Position numbers and translations under genes: made by a program. Below are positions 55,687 to 64,000 of a DNA stretch of 64,000 nt, piece by piece. Position 1 is the first letter of the stretch. Every line of letters begins with the position of its first letter. The DNA comes from Photobacterium marinum (lineage in GTDB: Bacteria; Pseudomonadota; Gammaproteobacteria; Enterobacterales; Vibrionaceae): positions 62,001 to 126,000 of the forward strand of contig NZ_AMZO01000016.1 of the NCBI RefSeq assembly GCF_000331515.1, in the 5' to 3' direction. The notes under the pieces were generated by a model, which was given only the letters and a program-made list of their open reading frames with translations, did no database searches and was not told the DNA's origin.

Positions 55687-57822
55687 ATGAATCTTTCCCG
55701 TGTAAGTGTCGCGGTGCTGACAGCACTGACGACAGGCTTTGTGCACGCTGAATCTGGTGTTAGTACATTTGATGAAGTTGTAGTAACAGCCAATAAATAT
55801 GAAGAGAACCTGTCGGAAACCGCAGGAACAGTAGCTGTTGTTACAGGTGAAGAAATAGAAAGCCGTGGTGAAACAGAATTATACGATGCACTGAATCGCG
55901 AACCGGGTGTAAGTGTCAGCGGTGGTGCTGGCCGTCCTCAGAGTATTACCATTCGTGGTATTACCGGTAACCGTATCAAGATTGTAAAAGACGGTATTGC
56001 GATGTCAGACGGGTTTGGTGCATCGGACCTGAACGACAAAGTTGGACGTAACTCTTTTGATTTATCGACTCTGGATAATATTCAGATTGTTAAAGGAGCC
56101 AGTTCAACAATTTATGGTTCCGGTGCAATCGGTGGTGTTGTAATTCTTGAATCAAAAACACCGGAGGATCTTCTTAAGGGTGATGACTTTTATGTTGATG
56201 CCCGCGGCACATATACAGGGATCAGTAAAAAATATAAAGGAGCATCAAACCTGGCGTTTCGTACCGGTGATACCAGCAGCCTGATTTCTGCAAGTTACTG
56301 GACCGGAGAAGAAACTCGCAACCACAATGAAGATTTGTATAACCGTGATGTGGATGGTGTCAATGCTGCTTATACATTGCACCATGACCTTAATGATCAG
56401 GTGTTGTTGAAAGCAAAAGCAGAATACTACCGAGAGGACAGCTTACGTAAGGAAGGTATTGCTTGCGAGCAGAAAGATGGACGCTGGGACATTGTAGATT
56501 TCTACCAGGAAAATTCAGAAACAACTTACACCGTGATGGTTGGTGCGGAATATGATGCCGGACATTCGCTGTTCGACTTTATGGATACCAAAGGTTTTTG
56601 GCGTAGTACAGAGAACCTAGAGTACAGCAATCGTCTGATGACGAGGGAGATGCAGGGACTCCCTGAGCTGCGTCGTGAGCTTGAGGACCGAAATTTCAAG
56701 GACGAGATAATTGGTCTTTCTACTGATTTTAACAAAGAGTTTTATAGTGGTGATATTCAGCACAACCTAGTTTATGGCGTAGTTGTTGAGAGTGGTCATT
56801 ATGAACGCCCGGTATCTGAAGACATAAAAGACTGGAATGGTATTAAAGTGACATCATCTCAGCCTTTTATGCCAGTTCGTAATTACTCCCTTGGTCTATA
56901 CGCCCAGGACTCTGTCGAGATTGATAAATGGAAGGCAATGCTAGGCCTCCGTTTTGACGCACACCATGCGAAACCTGAAGATAAAAATGCCATTGAAGGC
57001 GTTGTTTTCGAAGATAATACCAGTAGCGAACTTTCACCAAGTGCGTCTCTGGCATACCAGTTCACGCCAAGCCTGAATGCTTATGCTTCCTACAGCCATG
57101 GATACCGAGCTCCGGATTATGATAAGGCATATGGATATGTTAATCACGATTTTGTGATTGCGACACCGTTTGTCATCCTTCCTAACTATGAGTTGGAAGC
57201 GGAGACCAGTGACAGCTTTGAAATTGGTACGAAATATGATGATGGCTTACTGAAAGTTTACGCTGCTGTTTTCTATAGCAAATTTAATAACTTTATTGAT
57301 ACTAAGGAGCTTGGTTTTAATTCTGAAACCGGGCTTTGGGAAAAACGGTACGAAAACCTAGATGGTGTAAACACTTACGGTGCCGAGTTCTCTGTTGAAT
57401 ATAAGTTTACTCAGAACTGGTCTGCGTCAACTAAAGCTGGCTGGGTAACGGGTAAAGACGGTAATAAAGAGTATGTCCGCTCAATCACTCCTCTTGAAGG
57501 TAATGTAGAGCTGAATTACGACAACGACACTTTGAATGGCTTTGCTCGCCTGAATTGGGCTGACGACATGGATAGTAAACCAAGTTGCAGCACTAAATAT
57601 GGAGCGCAAACAGAGTGCGCAACAACCTCTGGTTGGGCATCTGTAGATCTGGGAGTGGGATATTCATTTACAGAAGATTTTGACGTCAATCTTAATATCA
57701 TCAACCTATTTGATCGTGAATATACGCGTTATCAGGATGTTGCCGGTCTTTCAGTAGATCAGGTGCGCTTCTCTAGTGAACCTGGCCGTTACTTCACTGT
57801 TAATGCTCGTTACGCTTTCTAA
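55687..57822 (+). CDS. TonB-dependent outer membrane receptor, heme-receptor-like
   Basis: The 711-residue protein has a signal peptide (~1-21), a TonB box-like FDEVVVTA, a plug domain (QSITIRGITGNRIKI region, ~80-160) and a C-terminal 22-strand barrel ending in aromatic Phe (RYAF). Two boxes typical of heme/hemoglobin receptors are recognisable: YRAP (~476-479, FRAP-like) and LPNYELEAE (~500-508, NPNL-like), with a His (VNHDF) between them, as in the heme-coordinating loop. Substrate could be heme, hemoglobin or a peptide-bound metal. It lies between two peptidase genes in one operon. Confidence 0.92.
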   Translation: MNLSRVSVAVLTALTTGFVHAESGVSTFDEVVVTANKYEENLSETAGTVAVVTGEEIESRGETELYDALNREPGVSVSGGAGRPQSITIRGITGNRIKIVKDGIAMSDGFGASDLNDKVGRNSFDLSTLDNIQIVKGASSTIYGSGAIGGVVILESKTPEDLLKGDDFYVDARGTYTGISKKYKGASNLAFRTGDTSSLISASYWTGEETRNHNEDLYNRDVDGVNAAYTLHHDLNDQVLLKAKAEYYREDSLRKEGIACEQKDGRWDIVDFYQENSETTYTVMVGAEYDAGHSLFDFMDTKGFWRSTENLEYSNRLMTREMQGLPELRRELEDRNFKDEIIGLSTDFNKEFYSGDIQHNLVYGVVVESGHYERPVSEDIKDWNGIKVTSSQPFMPVRNYSLGLYAQDSVEIDKWKAMLGLRFDAHHAKPEDKNAIEGVVFEDNTSSELSPSASLAYQFTPSLNAYASYSHGYRAPDYDKAYGYVNHDFVIATPFVILPNYELEAETSDSFEIGTKYDDGLLKVYAAVFYSKFNNFIDTKELGFNSETGLWEKRYENLDGVNTYGAEFSVEYKFTQNWSASTKAGWVTGKDGNKEYVRSITPLEGNVELNYDNDTLNGFARLNWADDMDSKPSCSTKYGAQTECATTSGWASVDLGVGYSFTEDFDVNLNIINLFDREYTRYQDVAGLSVDQVRFSSEPGRYFTVNARYAF

Positions 57823-57831
57823 GGAATGGAT

Positions 57832-60117
57832 ATGAAGCAAAAACTTAGCCTACTTGCACTGGCGATGGCCAGTGCAGTAAGCCATGCCGGTGAGTGGGAT
57901 TACCCGGCAGGCAATGAAACGGTGGCCGATCAGGCCGACGCTAAAACTTACGTTGAAACGCATTATCCGGCTGTCAGTGACATTGAACTGCGATATAAAA
58001 CCAAAAGTAAACTAGGTTACCAATATAATTTTAATATTGGTCTGGGTAGTGATTATAAAGCCCAGCGCACCATCGTTGTTCATACAGATAATGCAGGTAT
58101 TGTTCAGCGTGTATTTAAAAGCCTTGAAGACACTGTTATTCGAAATGGTGTTGCTGAAAAGTTAGCAGAGCTTGAAAGTATCAGTCGATTAAAGGCTGTT
58201 GAATCACCTGATATTAGTTCAGGCAATATTATTTCTACTCAGGTGAATGTTGTCGATCCTGATCTTCGAACAATGGACAGAGCAGCGGCACCTGCAACAA
58301 CTTGGAAGAATGTTTCAGATTATCCTGGTCAGCCACGTTTTGTCATGCGAGATATTGAGGTGCTGAACTCGGGGGGTAAATACCATCTATCAAATGCTCG
58401 GGTGAAGTTGGTTGAAGTTGAAGATTATGAAACTAAGAACCCGGTATCCGGGGGTTGGGAGCCTAGTAACAGTAATAACTTTATGCCACCGGAAAGTGTT
58501 TCGGAGTTTGATCAGTTAAATGATCTAAAAACTTTGACGTTTGGTAGCAATAACTTTCTACAAGTGATGGCTTTCTATCAAATCGATCAGTCATTGCGTT
58601 ATTTGAAATCACTTGGCTATGAACTTTTCAATGAACCGGTCAGGTTTGATGCGACAGGGATCACCAATGATAACTCAACCTATTTAATAGGGACCAATAC
58701 ATTAATGTTGGGTACCGGAAGTGCACCGGATGCTTTAGACGCCGATGTTGTTGTGCATGAACTTGCCCACGGTATCCATCATCGGATCGTTGAAGACTGG
58801 GGGTATGGTCACACAGGCGCAATGGCAGAAGGTTTTGCTGATTACTGGGCTGGCTCAGATAGCTATCGCAAGTTGTATGAACAGGGTAGCAATTTTGAAA
58901 TTGACACTGTCTTTAACTGGGACGGCTATTTCGGAACGAAGGTTGCCACACGCAGTTTGTGGAATCAGCGCGCCCGTTATTTTGAGCAAAGCGAATACCG
59001 CGCTCATGAAAGTGTCGGCGGTGAATTGGGGGATGAACTCTGGTCGACACCTTTGTTCCAGACCTTGAAGCAAGGCGTAGAGCTATATGGTAAAGAAGCG
59101 TTTAAAGAAGTGGATACTATAGTTCTGGAATCGATGCATGGTCTTGGTCGCGGCATGAAGATGCACGATCTGGTAGAGAGTATTATCTATGTGGCAGAAA
59201 AACTGTATCCGGGTCGTGATTATGCTGAATTGTTTAAATCAAACTTTAAATTGCATGGTTTGTTTAAAGAACCATTCCATACAGAAGTGAACTCAAGATA
59301 TGTAGATGAAACAAAACCATTGCAGGTGCGTTTGATCGCTAATGAACGTCAGGCTTCTGTTAAAGGTCGAATGCAAACTTCAATTGGTAGCAATTTAGAT
59401 GTTACTGCAGGTAAATTTTCAACGCTGGAAAGAGAAATTGTTTTGCCGGCTTCAGAATCATGTGGTGAAACATTCTTGCTGACAACCTCGTTGGATTATC
59501 AATATGACAGTCAGCTACAAAAGTTAAGCTGGAATAAAGAAGACAGTCTGATATATGGCGTTCCAAAGTTTGATCAGAATGTAAAAGTCCAGAATTCAAT
59601 TATCCCTGATGCGACGCAGAGCGGTTTCGGTTTTAAGACCTTTAATTTTATTATTAATGGCGATAAAAACTTGGCAGATGACAGGTTAGCGGTATATCTG
59701 AAATTGAATCATGAGAATATGGCTGATTTACGGGTGACTTTGGTTTCACCGAAGGGTACTCGTAAGGATTTGTTGACTAACCGAGTTTACTCTAAGCCCA
59801 TATTGACTCGTTATTGGGTAGCTAAACATGACGATGTGCTGAAGCCGTTTGCTGACGAACCAATGTCAGGGACCTGGCGATTAGAAATAACCGATTATTC
59901 GACAGGTAAAAAAGGTGAATTGGTTGAATGGGCTGTTGGCCGTATTGCTAAATACAGCTGCGGTGAAATAAAAGACAGCACTAAAACTAATACTGAAAAT
60001 AATAGTAACAATAACTCCAGCTCAACTGGTGGTGGTAGCGGTGGCTCTACATCTATGGGAATGTTACTTGGACTTGGCTTTTTATTCTGGCGCCGTGAGC
60101 GACAGCTTTCAATTTAA
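57832..60117 (+). CDS. Surface-anchored gluzincin metalloprotease with P-domain and GlyGly-CTERM
   Basis: From ATG 57832 (better spaced from AAGGA than ATG 57826) the product is 761 residues. It has a signal peptide (...MASAVSHA), a propeptide-like N-terminus and a zinc site HELAHG (~309-314) with Glu of EGFADYWA 19 residues after the second His, exactly the thermolysin/M36 spacing. A P-domain (~490-690, SVKGRMQTS... to ITDYSTGKKGELVEWAVG) follows. A Ser/Gly linker then leads to GGGSGGSTSMGMLLGLG and a basic RRERQ tail, the GlyGly-CTERM signal processed by rhombosortase after type II secretion. It is likely surface-attached and degrades extracellular protein. It is followed 17 bases later by a lipoprotein gene. 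Confidence 0.88.
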   Translation: MKQKLSLLALAMASAVSHAGEWDYPAGNETVADQADAKTYVETHYPAVSDIELRYKTKSKLGYQYNFNIGLGSDYKAQRTIVVHTDNAGIVQRVFKSLEDTVIRNGVAEKLAELESISRLKAVESPDISSGNIISTQVNVVDPDLRTMDRAAAPATTWKNVSDYPGQPRFVMRDIEVLNSGGKYHLSNARVKLVEVEDYETKNPVSGGWEPSNSNNFMPPESVSEFDQLNDLKTLTFGSNNFLQVMAFYQIDQSLRYLKSLGYELFNEPVRFDATGITNDNSTYLIGTNTLMLGTGSAPDALDADVVVHELAHGIHHRIVEDWGYGHTGAMAEGFADYWAGSDSYRKLYEQGSNFEIDTVFNWDGYFGTKVATRSLWNQRARYFEQSEYRAHESVGGELGDELWSTPLFQTLKQGVELYGKEAFKEVDTIVLESMHGLGRGMKMHDLVESIIYVAEKLYPGRDYAELFKSNFKLHGLFKEPFHTEVNSRYVDETKPLQVRLIANERQASVKGRMQTSIGSNLDVTAGKFSTLEREIVLPASESCGETFLLTTSLDYQYDSQLQKLSWNKEDSLIYGVPKFDQNVKVQNSIIPDATQSGFGFKTFNFIINGDKNLADDRLAVYLKLNHENMADLRVTLVSPKGTRKDLLTNRVYSKPILTRYWVAKHDDVLKPFADEPMSGTWRLEITDYSTGKKGELVEWAVGRIAKYSCGEIKDSTKTNTENNSNNNSSSTGGGSGGSTSMGMLLGLGFLFWRRERQLSI

Positions 60118-60134
60118 ACGGAAGATACAAATAC

Positions 60135-61577
60135 ATGAAATATCAATTAAGTGTCCTTGCAGCGGCTATGCTTGTTACTGGCTGTAACGGTGTTGGTGAT
60201 AGACCGGATGAAAGTTCACCGCAATACAGTATTTCAGGTCGTATTACGGCACAGGTTGCTCAAGGTAATGAGACTGTATGTGCTGACTTTAATGGTGACT
60301 TTGTCTGTGATTCGGATGAACCAAGTGCATCGGCAAAGAATGGTGAGTTCACGATCAAGAGTACTAACAAGGCAATTTATGATGTACCGCTTGTAGTAAA
60401 TTTGGATACTGGTGTATCAACGATAGCACGTAGTGCCGCTGATTCATCGACTAACGCTTTATTAGTTTCTCCGGGACAGCGCAAGGTCACTGGTAATGAA
60501 ATTAATGCGGTTTCGACATTGGTTGCTAGCCAGGCCGCTTCAGGAAATAGCTTTGGTGATGCAGTCAAGTCTGCTAAATCAATGCTGATTGCTATGGGAC
60601 TACCTGCGACAGATAACTTGTTAAATGAAGGTAGTAATAGCGAATATGTTACGTTTGAAAATAACTTTCTATCTATAGTAACGGCATTGGATAAAACGAC
60701 ACCGGATTTTTCATTGGTAATGCTGACTCAGAATTTGGAAAAATATAAAGATGTTCTGATGGCAGCAGCACCGAGTGATGCTGAACTAAAACGTGTTATT
60801 GATAATATTAATGGCTCTGTGGCTAAGGTTGCTCTTAATGATACCGGGGTGGCAACATACTATACCGATAGCGTTGATAAGACTCAGCCATCAACAGATT
60901 ACCCGGGACAAGACGCAGAGCTGGGCTTCGATAAAACGGATAACGGATTTAAGTTCGTTAAACTCGATAAACACGGAAAGCCGTTGCCGGATGCAGCTGC
61001 TGAATGGTCATGTGTGAAAGATGCGCGTACAGGCCTTATCTGGGAAAGCAAGAAAAATGATGAAAATTCAATTCAGCACTTTGATCGCCTGTATGCTTAC
61101 CAGGTAGCCGATAAGTTTGAACCATATATAGAAGATCTCAATGCTGCCAGCTGTAAAGCTAAAGGCGATGACGTTTGTACTACAGAGCAATATGTTAAGT
61201 ATCTAAACGAACAACAGGTTTGCGGTATCAACACTTGGCGTTTGCCGACTTACTATGAGTTTTATGATCTAATTGATTTTGGTGAGACGGAAACAGACGA
61301 TGGTGGTGAAGTGTACGGCCTTACTTATAAATACTTCCCATTGCAAAGTATCGCCAGTGATGTCTTTGAAGGAGAAGTTTGGACTTCTACTGACTTTTAT
61401 ACTGAATATTCAGACCAAAATAGTGAGGGCGGAATGTATATCAGCATAATCCAAACTCGTGGTGATGAACGAGGTCAAATTTATATGGACCAAATTCTCA
61501 GCAATAAAGCTGCAAGTGATAACAGTACCTCTTACCAGCTTCCAATCCGTTTGGTTTCAAAAGAGAGCAATAACTAA
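60135..61577 (+). CDS. DUF1566-like lipoprotein
   Basis: The 480-residue protein has a lipoprotein signal (LAAAMLVTGC, Asn +2) and a calcium-like acidic stretch early on (DFNGDFVCDSDEPS). A helical middle (~105-250) is followed by a C-terminal Lcl/DUF1566 domain: TGLIWESKKND, later NTWRLPTYYEFYDLID and a closing PIRLVSKE. DUF1566 domains occur in many secreted proteins and resemble carbohydrate- or protein-binding C-type-lectin-like folds. It overlaps the next DUF1566 gene by one base (TAATG). Its place between a protease and another DUF1566 protein suggests substrate capture at the surface. Confidence 0.85.
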   Translation: MKYQLSVLAAAMLVTGCNGVGDRPDESSPQYSISGRITAQVAQGNETVCADFNGDFVCDSDEPSASAKNGEFTIKSTNKAIYDVPLVVNLDTGVSTIARSAADSSTNALLVSPGQRKVTGNEINAVSTLVASQAASGNSFGDAVKSAKSMLIAMGLPATDNLLNEGSNSEYVTFENNFLSIVTALDKTTPDFSLVMLTQNLEKYKDVLMAAAPSDAELKRVIDNINGSVAKVALNDTGVATYYTDSVDKTQPSTDYPGQDAELGFDKTDNGFKFVKLDKHGKPLPDAAAEWSCVKDARTGLIWESKKNDENSIQHFDRLYAYQVADKFEPYIEDLNAASCKAKGDDVCTTEQYVKYLNEQQVCGINTWRLPTYYEFYDLIDFGETETDDGGEVYGLTYKYFPLQSIASDVFEGEVWTSTDFYTEYSDQNSEGGMYISIIQTRGDERGQIYMDQILSNKAASDNSTSYQLPIRLVSKESNN

Positions 61578-62140
61578 TGAAAAAACAAATCTTAGGGCTG
61601 GTAATGGCTCTGCTTCCTGCGTTTAGCATGGCACAAGAGTGCAGAATCGATATGGGTAAAACTGCGCCTAATGTTCGTTATTCTTTCAACGACAATGGTA
61701 CTCTTTATGATCGTGTGTCCGGTCTGACGTGGATGCGTTGCCCTCTTGGTAAGACATGGATTAAACAAAAGCAGTCCTGTGAAGGAAAAGGAAGTGAGGT
61801 CTTTTGGCAGGCTGCATTAAGTGATGTTGAAGCTATCAATAATAGTGAAAGTCATGCTCTTCACCAATTTGGTGGTAAGAAGCAATGGCGTTTGCCAAAT
61901 ATTAAGGAACTGGTTTCTCTCACTGAACATGGTTGTCGCCGACCATCAATGAACGGTAAGGCTTTTGCCAGTGCCTTCCCATATGAAACAAATGATGGCT
62001 CGATGAAAGCTTATATTTGGAGTAATACGCCGACCGCGGATGGTTCGCAAATTTTTACATTTGATTCGATTAACGGTGAAATATTTCCTCGTGAACCTTC
62101 AGGTCTGGCCATTAGTGTGCTTTTGGTAAGTGATGAATAA
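61577..62140 (+). CDS. DUF1566-like exported protein
   Basis: The 187-residue protein has a signal peptide (MKKQILGLVMALLPAFSMA) and one DUF1566/Lcl-type domain: DRVSGLTWMRCPLG, QWRLPNIKELVSL and IWSNTP. Four cysteines may form disulfides. The first base of its ATG is the last base of the upstream stop codon, so the pair is co-translated. A terminator follows ~30 bases after the stop, closing the operon of S9 peptidase, receptor, metalloprotease and two DUF1566 proteins. Confidence 0.85.
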   Translation: MKKQILGLVMALLPAFSMAQECRIDMGKTAPNVRYSFNDNGTLYDRVSGLTWMRCPLGKTWIKQKQSCEGKGSEVFWQAALSDVEAINNSESHALHQFGGKKQWRLPNIKELVSLTEHGCRRPSMNGKAFASAFPYETNDGSMKAYIWSNTPTADGSQIFTFDSINGEIFPREPSGLAISVLLVSDE

Positions 62141-62171
62141 TCGATGCTGAACTTGAAGCTTTAACAAAGGA

Positions 62172-62202
62172 GGAAGTCTTATGACTTCCTTCTTTTATTT
62201 TG
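62172..62202 (+). terminator. Terminator ending the protease/receptor operon
   Basis: The stem GGAAGTC-TTAT-GACTTCC (62172-62178, 62183-62189) is followed by a T-rich tail. Confidence 0.88.
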
Positions 62203-62303
62203 TTTAGCCTAGAATCAAAGACTATGTCGGTGATGATTCTATGATTAATTCTTTCCCTAACTCTGACGAAAGTCTTGTATCAACTTTGGGCAGTGTTATT
62301 TGT

Positions 62304-62321
62304 CACAATAGCTCTATTGTG
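62304..62321. promoter_or_regulatory. Palindromic operator candidate
   Basis: CACAATAG-CT-CTATTGTG is a near-perfect 18-bp palindrome in the gap between the DUF1566 operon and the next gene, with a further GTCAA-N10-TTGAC inverted repeat right after it. It probably binds a dimeric regulator of the downstream gene, identity unknown. The rest of the 62141-62496 gap shows no gene. Confidence 0.45.
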
Positions 62322-62496
62322 TGTCAACTCAATAGATTGACATGTTTTACTGCTCCCAGCCTACCTTTCGGAGCAATGATGCAAAATGATAATAGTAACA
62401 AATCCAAAATCTGAAAATTTACTATGCTTTTATTAGGTTACGCATTAGGGACTATGTTTGGTGATCACCACCGTTTGAATGACGAAGGGTATAAGT

Positions 62497-63009
62497 ATGC
62501 AGGCTATAAACAGGCAAGGAGAGGTTTTTATCGCAAAGGTTAATGAACTAAAAAGTCGCCATGCAGAAGAGTTACTGCTCTTGGGACAAGTTGAAAATAA
62601 ATGTTCCAGGCTATTTGTCGTAGTAACTGCGATTCTTGTGGCGCTGGCAATTGCGATGATGCTAAAGAGTCAGAGCCTGTTTTCTCCTTCGTTTCCAATT
62701 GAATGGATTCGCCTGGTGGCATTGTTAATTGCTGTGTTTGCTTTTGTCTGTTCATGGGGGCATACATTATTAGCCCTGAAAATCGAGGCTTTCCCATCGG
62801 CAAATAATCAACATGCGTCGTCAATGCATCGGTCATCCGGCTTCAGCCATAAGGTCTCATCTGAGGATGAGGAGGTGTTGGAAAAGTTGTCGGAGGCTAT
62901 CAAAGAAAAAGAACGTAATATCGGTCTTGCGTATGAAGAATTGACAATGGGCGCATGGTTTATGGGTATAACTGTAGCGGTTTCTATCGGAATGAAGCTA
63001 TTAAGTTAA
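62497..63009 (+). CDS. Three-helix membrane protein of unknown function
   Basis: From ATG 62497 (AAGGG upstream; an ATG at 62479 lacks a site) the product is 170 residues. An N-terminal helical stretch (ELKSRHAEELLLLGQ) leads into two hydrophobic helices (VVVTAILVALAIAMML and WIRLVALLIAVFAFVCSWG). A cytoplasmic polar region of ~65 residues with a coiled-coil-like EEVLEKLSEAIKEKE is followed by a third helix at the C-terminus. The arrangement resembles SLATT or Pycsar-type membrane effector domains in outline only; family motifs were not matched. Confidence 0.6.
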   Translation: MQAINRQGEVFIAKVNELKSRHAEELLLLGQVENKCSRLFVVVTAILVALAIAMMLKSQSLFSPSFPIEWIRLVALLIAVFAFVCSWGHTLLALKIEAFPSANNQHASSMHRSSGFSHKVSSEDEEVLEKLSEAIKEKERNIGLAYEELTMGAWFMGITVAVSIGMKLLS

Positions 63010-63182
63010 ACAACTAATCGTATTAATTTAAACAATCGCCAATCCAGAGTGGCAATATTGAGTTGTGCGGAAAACGCCATTCTTCCATTCCCCAATCTTC
63101 TCCATTTTTGATGAATTATGTGAATTAATTCAATTGTCTATCTGACTTGCGGGCATACACTTTTAATAATTGAGGTGGATTT

Positions 63183-64000
63183 GTGAGTCGAGAAATCATG
63201 AAAAAAATATTGTTGTTCATTGCGTTGATTAGCTTATTTGCCTGCAGTGAGAATAACGCAAATGTCGCTTTAGGAACACTTGAGCGTGACCGTGTCACGC
63301 TAACAGCAACGGCCGGAGAAATAGTTCGTGAGCAACCAGTGAAAGAGGGGGGTATAGTCACTAAAGGGGATGTGCTGGTTCAACTAGATACGAAGCAACA
63401 GCAGGCTGTTATGGCAAGGGCAAAAGCAGAAGAAGCCAAAGCCGCGGCATACCTGCTGATGCTGACAAATGGTGAGCGGCCGGAAGATATTGCTGCGGCT
63501 CAGGCGAGTGTGGAGCGTGCACAGGCAACACTGCGGGAAGCTAAAAATAACTTTCACCGTATTTCCAGGTTGGTCTCCCAGAAGCTGGCAAGCTTTGCAG
63601 AAAAAGATAAAGCGAGGGCAGAGCGTGATGCTGCTCAGGCTGACTATGATTCTGCCAGTGAGCTGTTGGCAAAACTTACGCGGGGTGAGCGTCCGGAAAA
63701 TATTACTCAGGCACAGGCCGCTTTGGAAGCAGCTAAGGCCGAGGCTACGTTGCAAGACCAAATTCTTAAAGATTTGACAGTAGTGGCAACCCGCGATGGG
63801 GTGCTCGACAGTCTTCCGTACAATATTGGTGAGCGAGTAACTGCTGGCAGCATTGTTGCCGCAATTCAGGCCGAAACCGCTCCTTATGCTCGGGTTTATG
63901 TTCCTGAACCATACCGGGTCAAACTCAAAGCAGGTGACAGGCTGACGGTTCATGTTGACGGTATGAATACCAGCTATACCGGAACATTGCGCTGGATTGC
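63183..64000 (+). CDS. HlyD-type membrane fusion lipoprotein (C-terminus beyond window)
   Basis: The frame is open to the right edge, giving ~272 residues. GTG 63183 follows a GAGGTGG ribosome site at good spacing; the in-frame ATG 63198 has none. A lipoprotein signal (LLFIALISLFAC) is followed by a biotinyl/lipoyl-like strand (PVKEGGIVTKGDVLVQLD) and a helical hairpin of two repeats, each with TNGERPEDI- or TRGERPENI-like turns. The second lipoyl half (TVVATRDGVLD) and the start of the beta-barrel follow. This is the periplasmic adaptor of an ABC or RND exporter; the transporter gene presumably follows outside the window. Substrate unknown. Confidence 0.88.
   Translation, partial: MSREIMKKILLFIALISLFACSENNANVALGTLERDRVTLTATAGEIVREQPVKEGGIVTKGDVLVQLDTKQQQAVMARAKAEEAKAAAYLLMLTNGERPEDIAAAQASVERAQATLREAKNNFHRISRLVSQKLASFAEKDKARAERDAAQADYDSASELLAKLTRGERPENITQAQAALEAAKAEATLQDQILKDLTVVATRDGVLDSLPYNIGERVTAGSIVAAIQAETAPYARVYVPEPYRVKLKAGDRLTVHVDGMNTSYTGTLRWI

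Noticed and set aside
1..64000. tRNA, rRNA, insertion sequence or prophage genes
   Set aside because: No cloverleaf, rRNA segment, transposase or phage structural gene was recognised on either strand.

Overview
The window is a gamma-proteobacterial chromosome segment of moderate GC content, most likely from the family Vibrionaceae. The clearest support is the split glycine-cleavage cluster (gcvP-gcvH-glyA divergent from an XRE-cupin regulator and gcvT), which I recall as a Vibrio small-chromosome arrangement. H-NOX signalling, a secreted GH18 chitinase, a ViuB-type siderophore-interacting protein, a GlyGly-CTERM protease and BCCT transport also fit a marine vibrio. No rRNA, tRNA, CRISPR array or complete insertion sequence was seen. 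Family names come from motif recognition and memory, not from database searches.

Layout. (1) 1-7.9 kb: the N-terminal part of an H-NOX partner protein and the H-NOX nitric-oxide sensor on the minus strand, then small metabolic genes (GNAT-like protein, nitroreductase, hotdog thioesterase, SDR-like reductase, patatin lipase, Gre-like factor, MsrA-like protein) and two uncharacterised small genes. (2) 8-11.1 kb: an ABC-F ATPase and a siderophore-interacting reductase whose promoter carries two palindromic operators. (3) 11.1-19.4 kb: a defence island with a divergent WYL-domain regulator and four overlapping genes, jetA-jetB-jetC-jetD, forming a Wadjet (SMC-type) anti-plasmid system. The natural N-terminus of jetC is interrupted by an in-frame TAA at its 20th codon, so the locus may be inactive, truncated or recoded. 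A cluster of stem-loops with a repeated motif lies at the left edge of the island. (4) 19.4-26.9 kb: the glycine cleavage and one-carbon genes, with a PurR-like box and a shared operator candidate for the XRE-cupin regulator. (5) 27-46.4 kb: accessory and secreted functions, including a large lipoprotein with thrombospondin-type-3 calcium-binding repeats, a multidomain chitinase, a LysR / dehydratase / cyclodeaminase set and a subtilisin-like protease. (6) 46.5-53.3 kb: BCCT transporter, Na/phosphate symporter, aldehyde dehydrogenase and a ClbS/DfsB-like protein. (7) 53.5-62.2 kb: a probable iron- and CRP-controlled operon of an S9 oligopeptidase, a heme-receptor-like TonB-dependent receptor, a surface-anchored gluzincin metalloprotease with a P-domain and two DUF1566-like proteins. 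(8) 62.2-64 kb: a small membrane protein and the start of a HlyD-type membrane-fusion lipoprotein.

Two loci look most rewarding. One is the Wadjet island with its interrupted jetC and repeat-rich regulatory regions. The other is the Fur/CRP-associated peptidase-receptor-metalloprotease-DUF1566 operon, which has the logic of a system that digests host or environmental protein (possibly hemoprotein) at the cell surface and imports the product.
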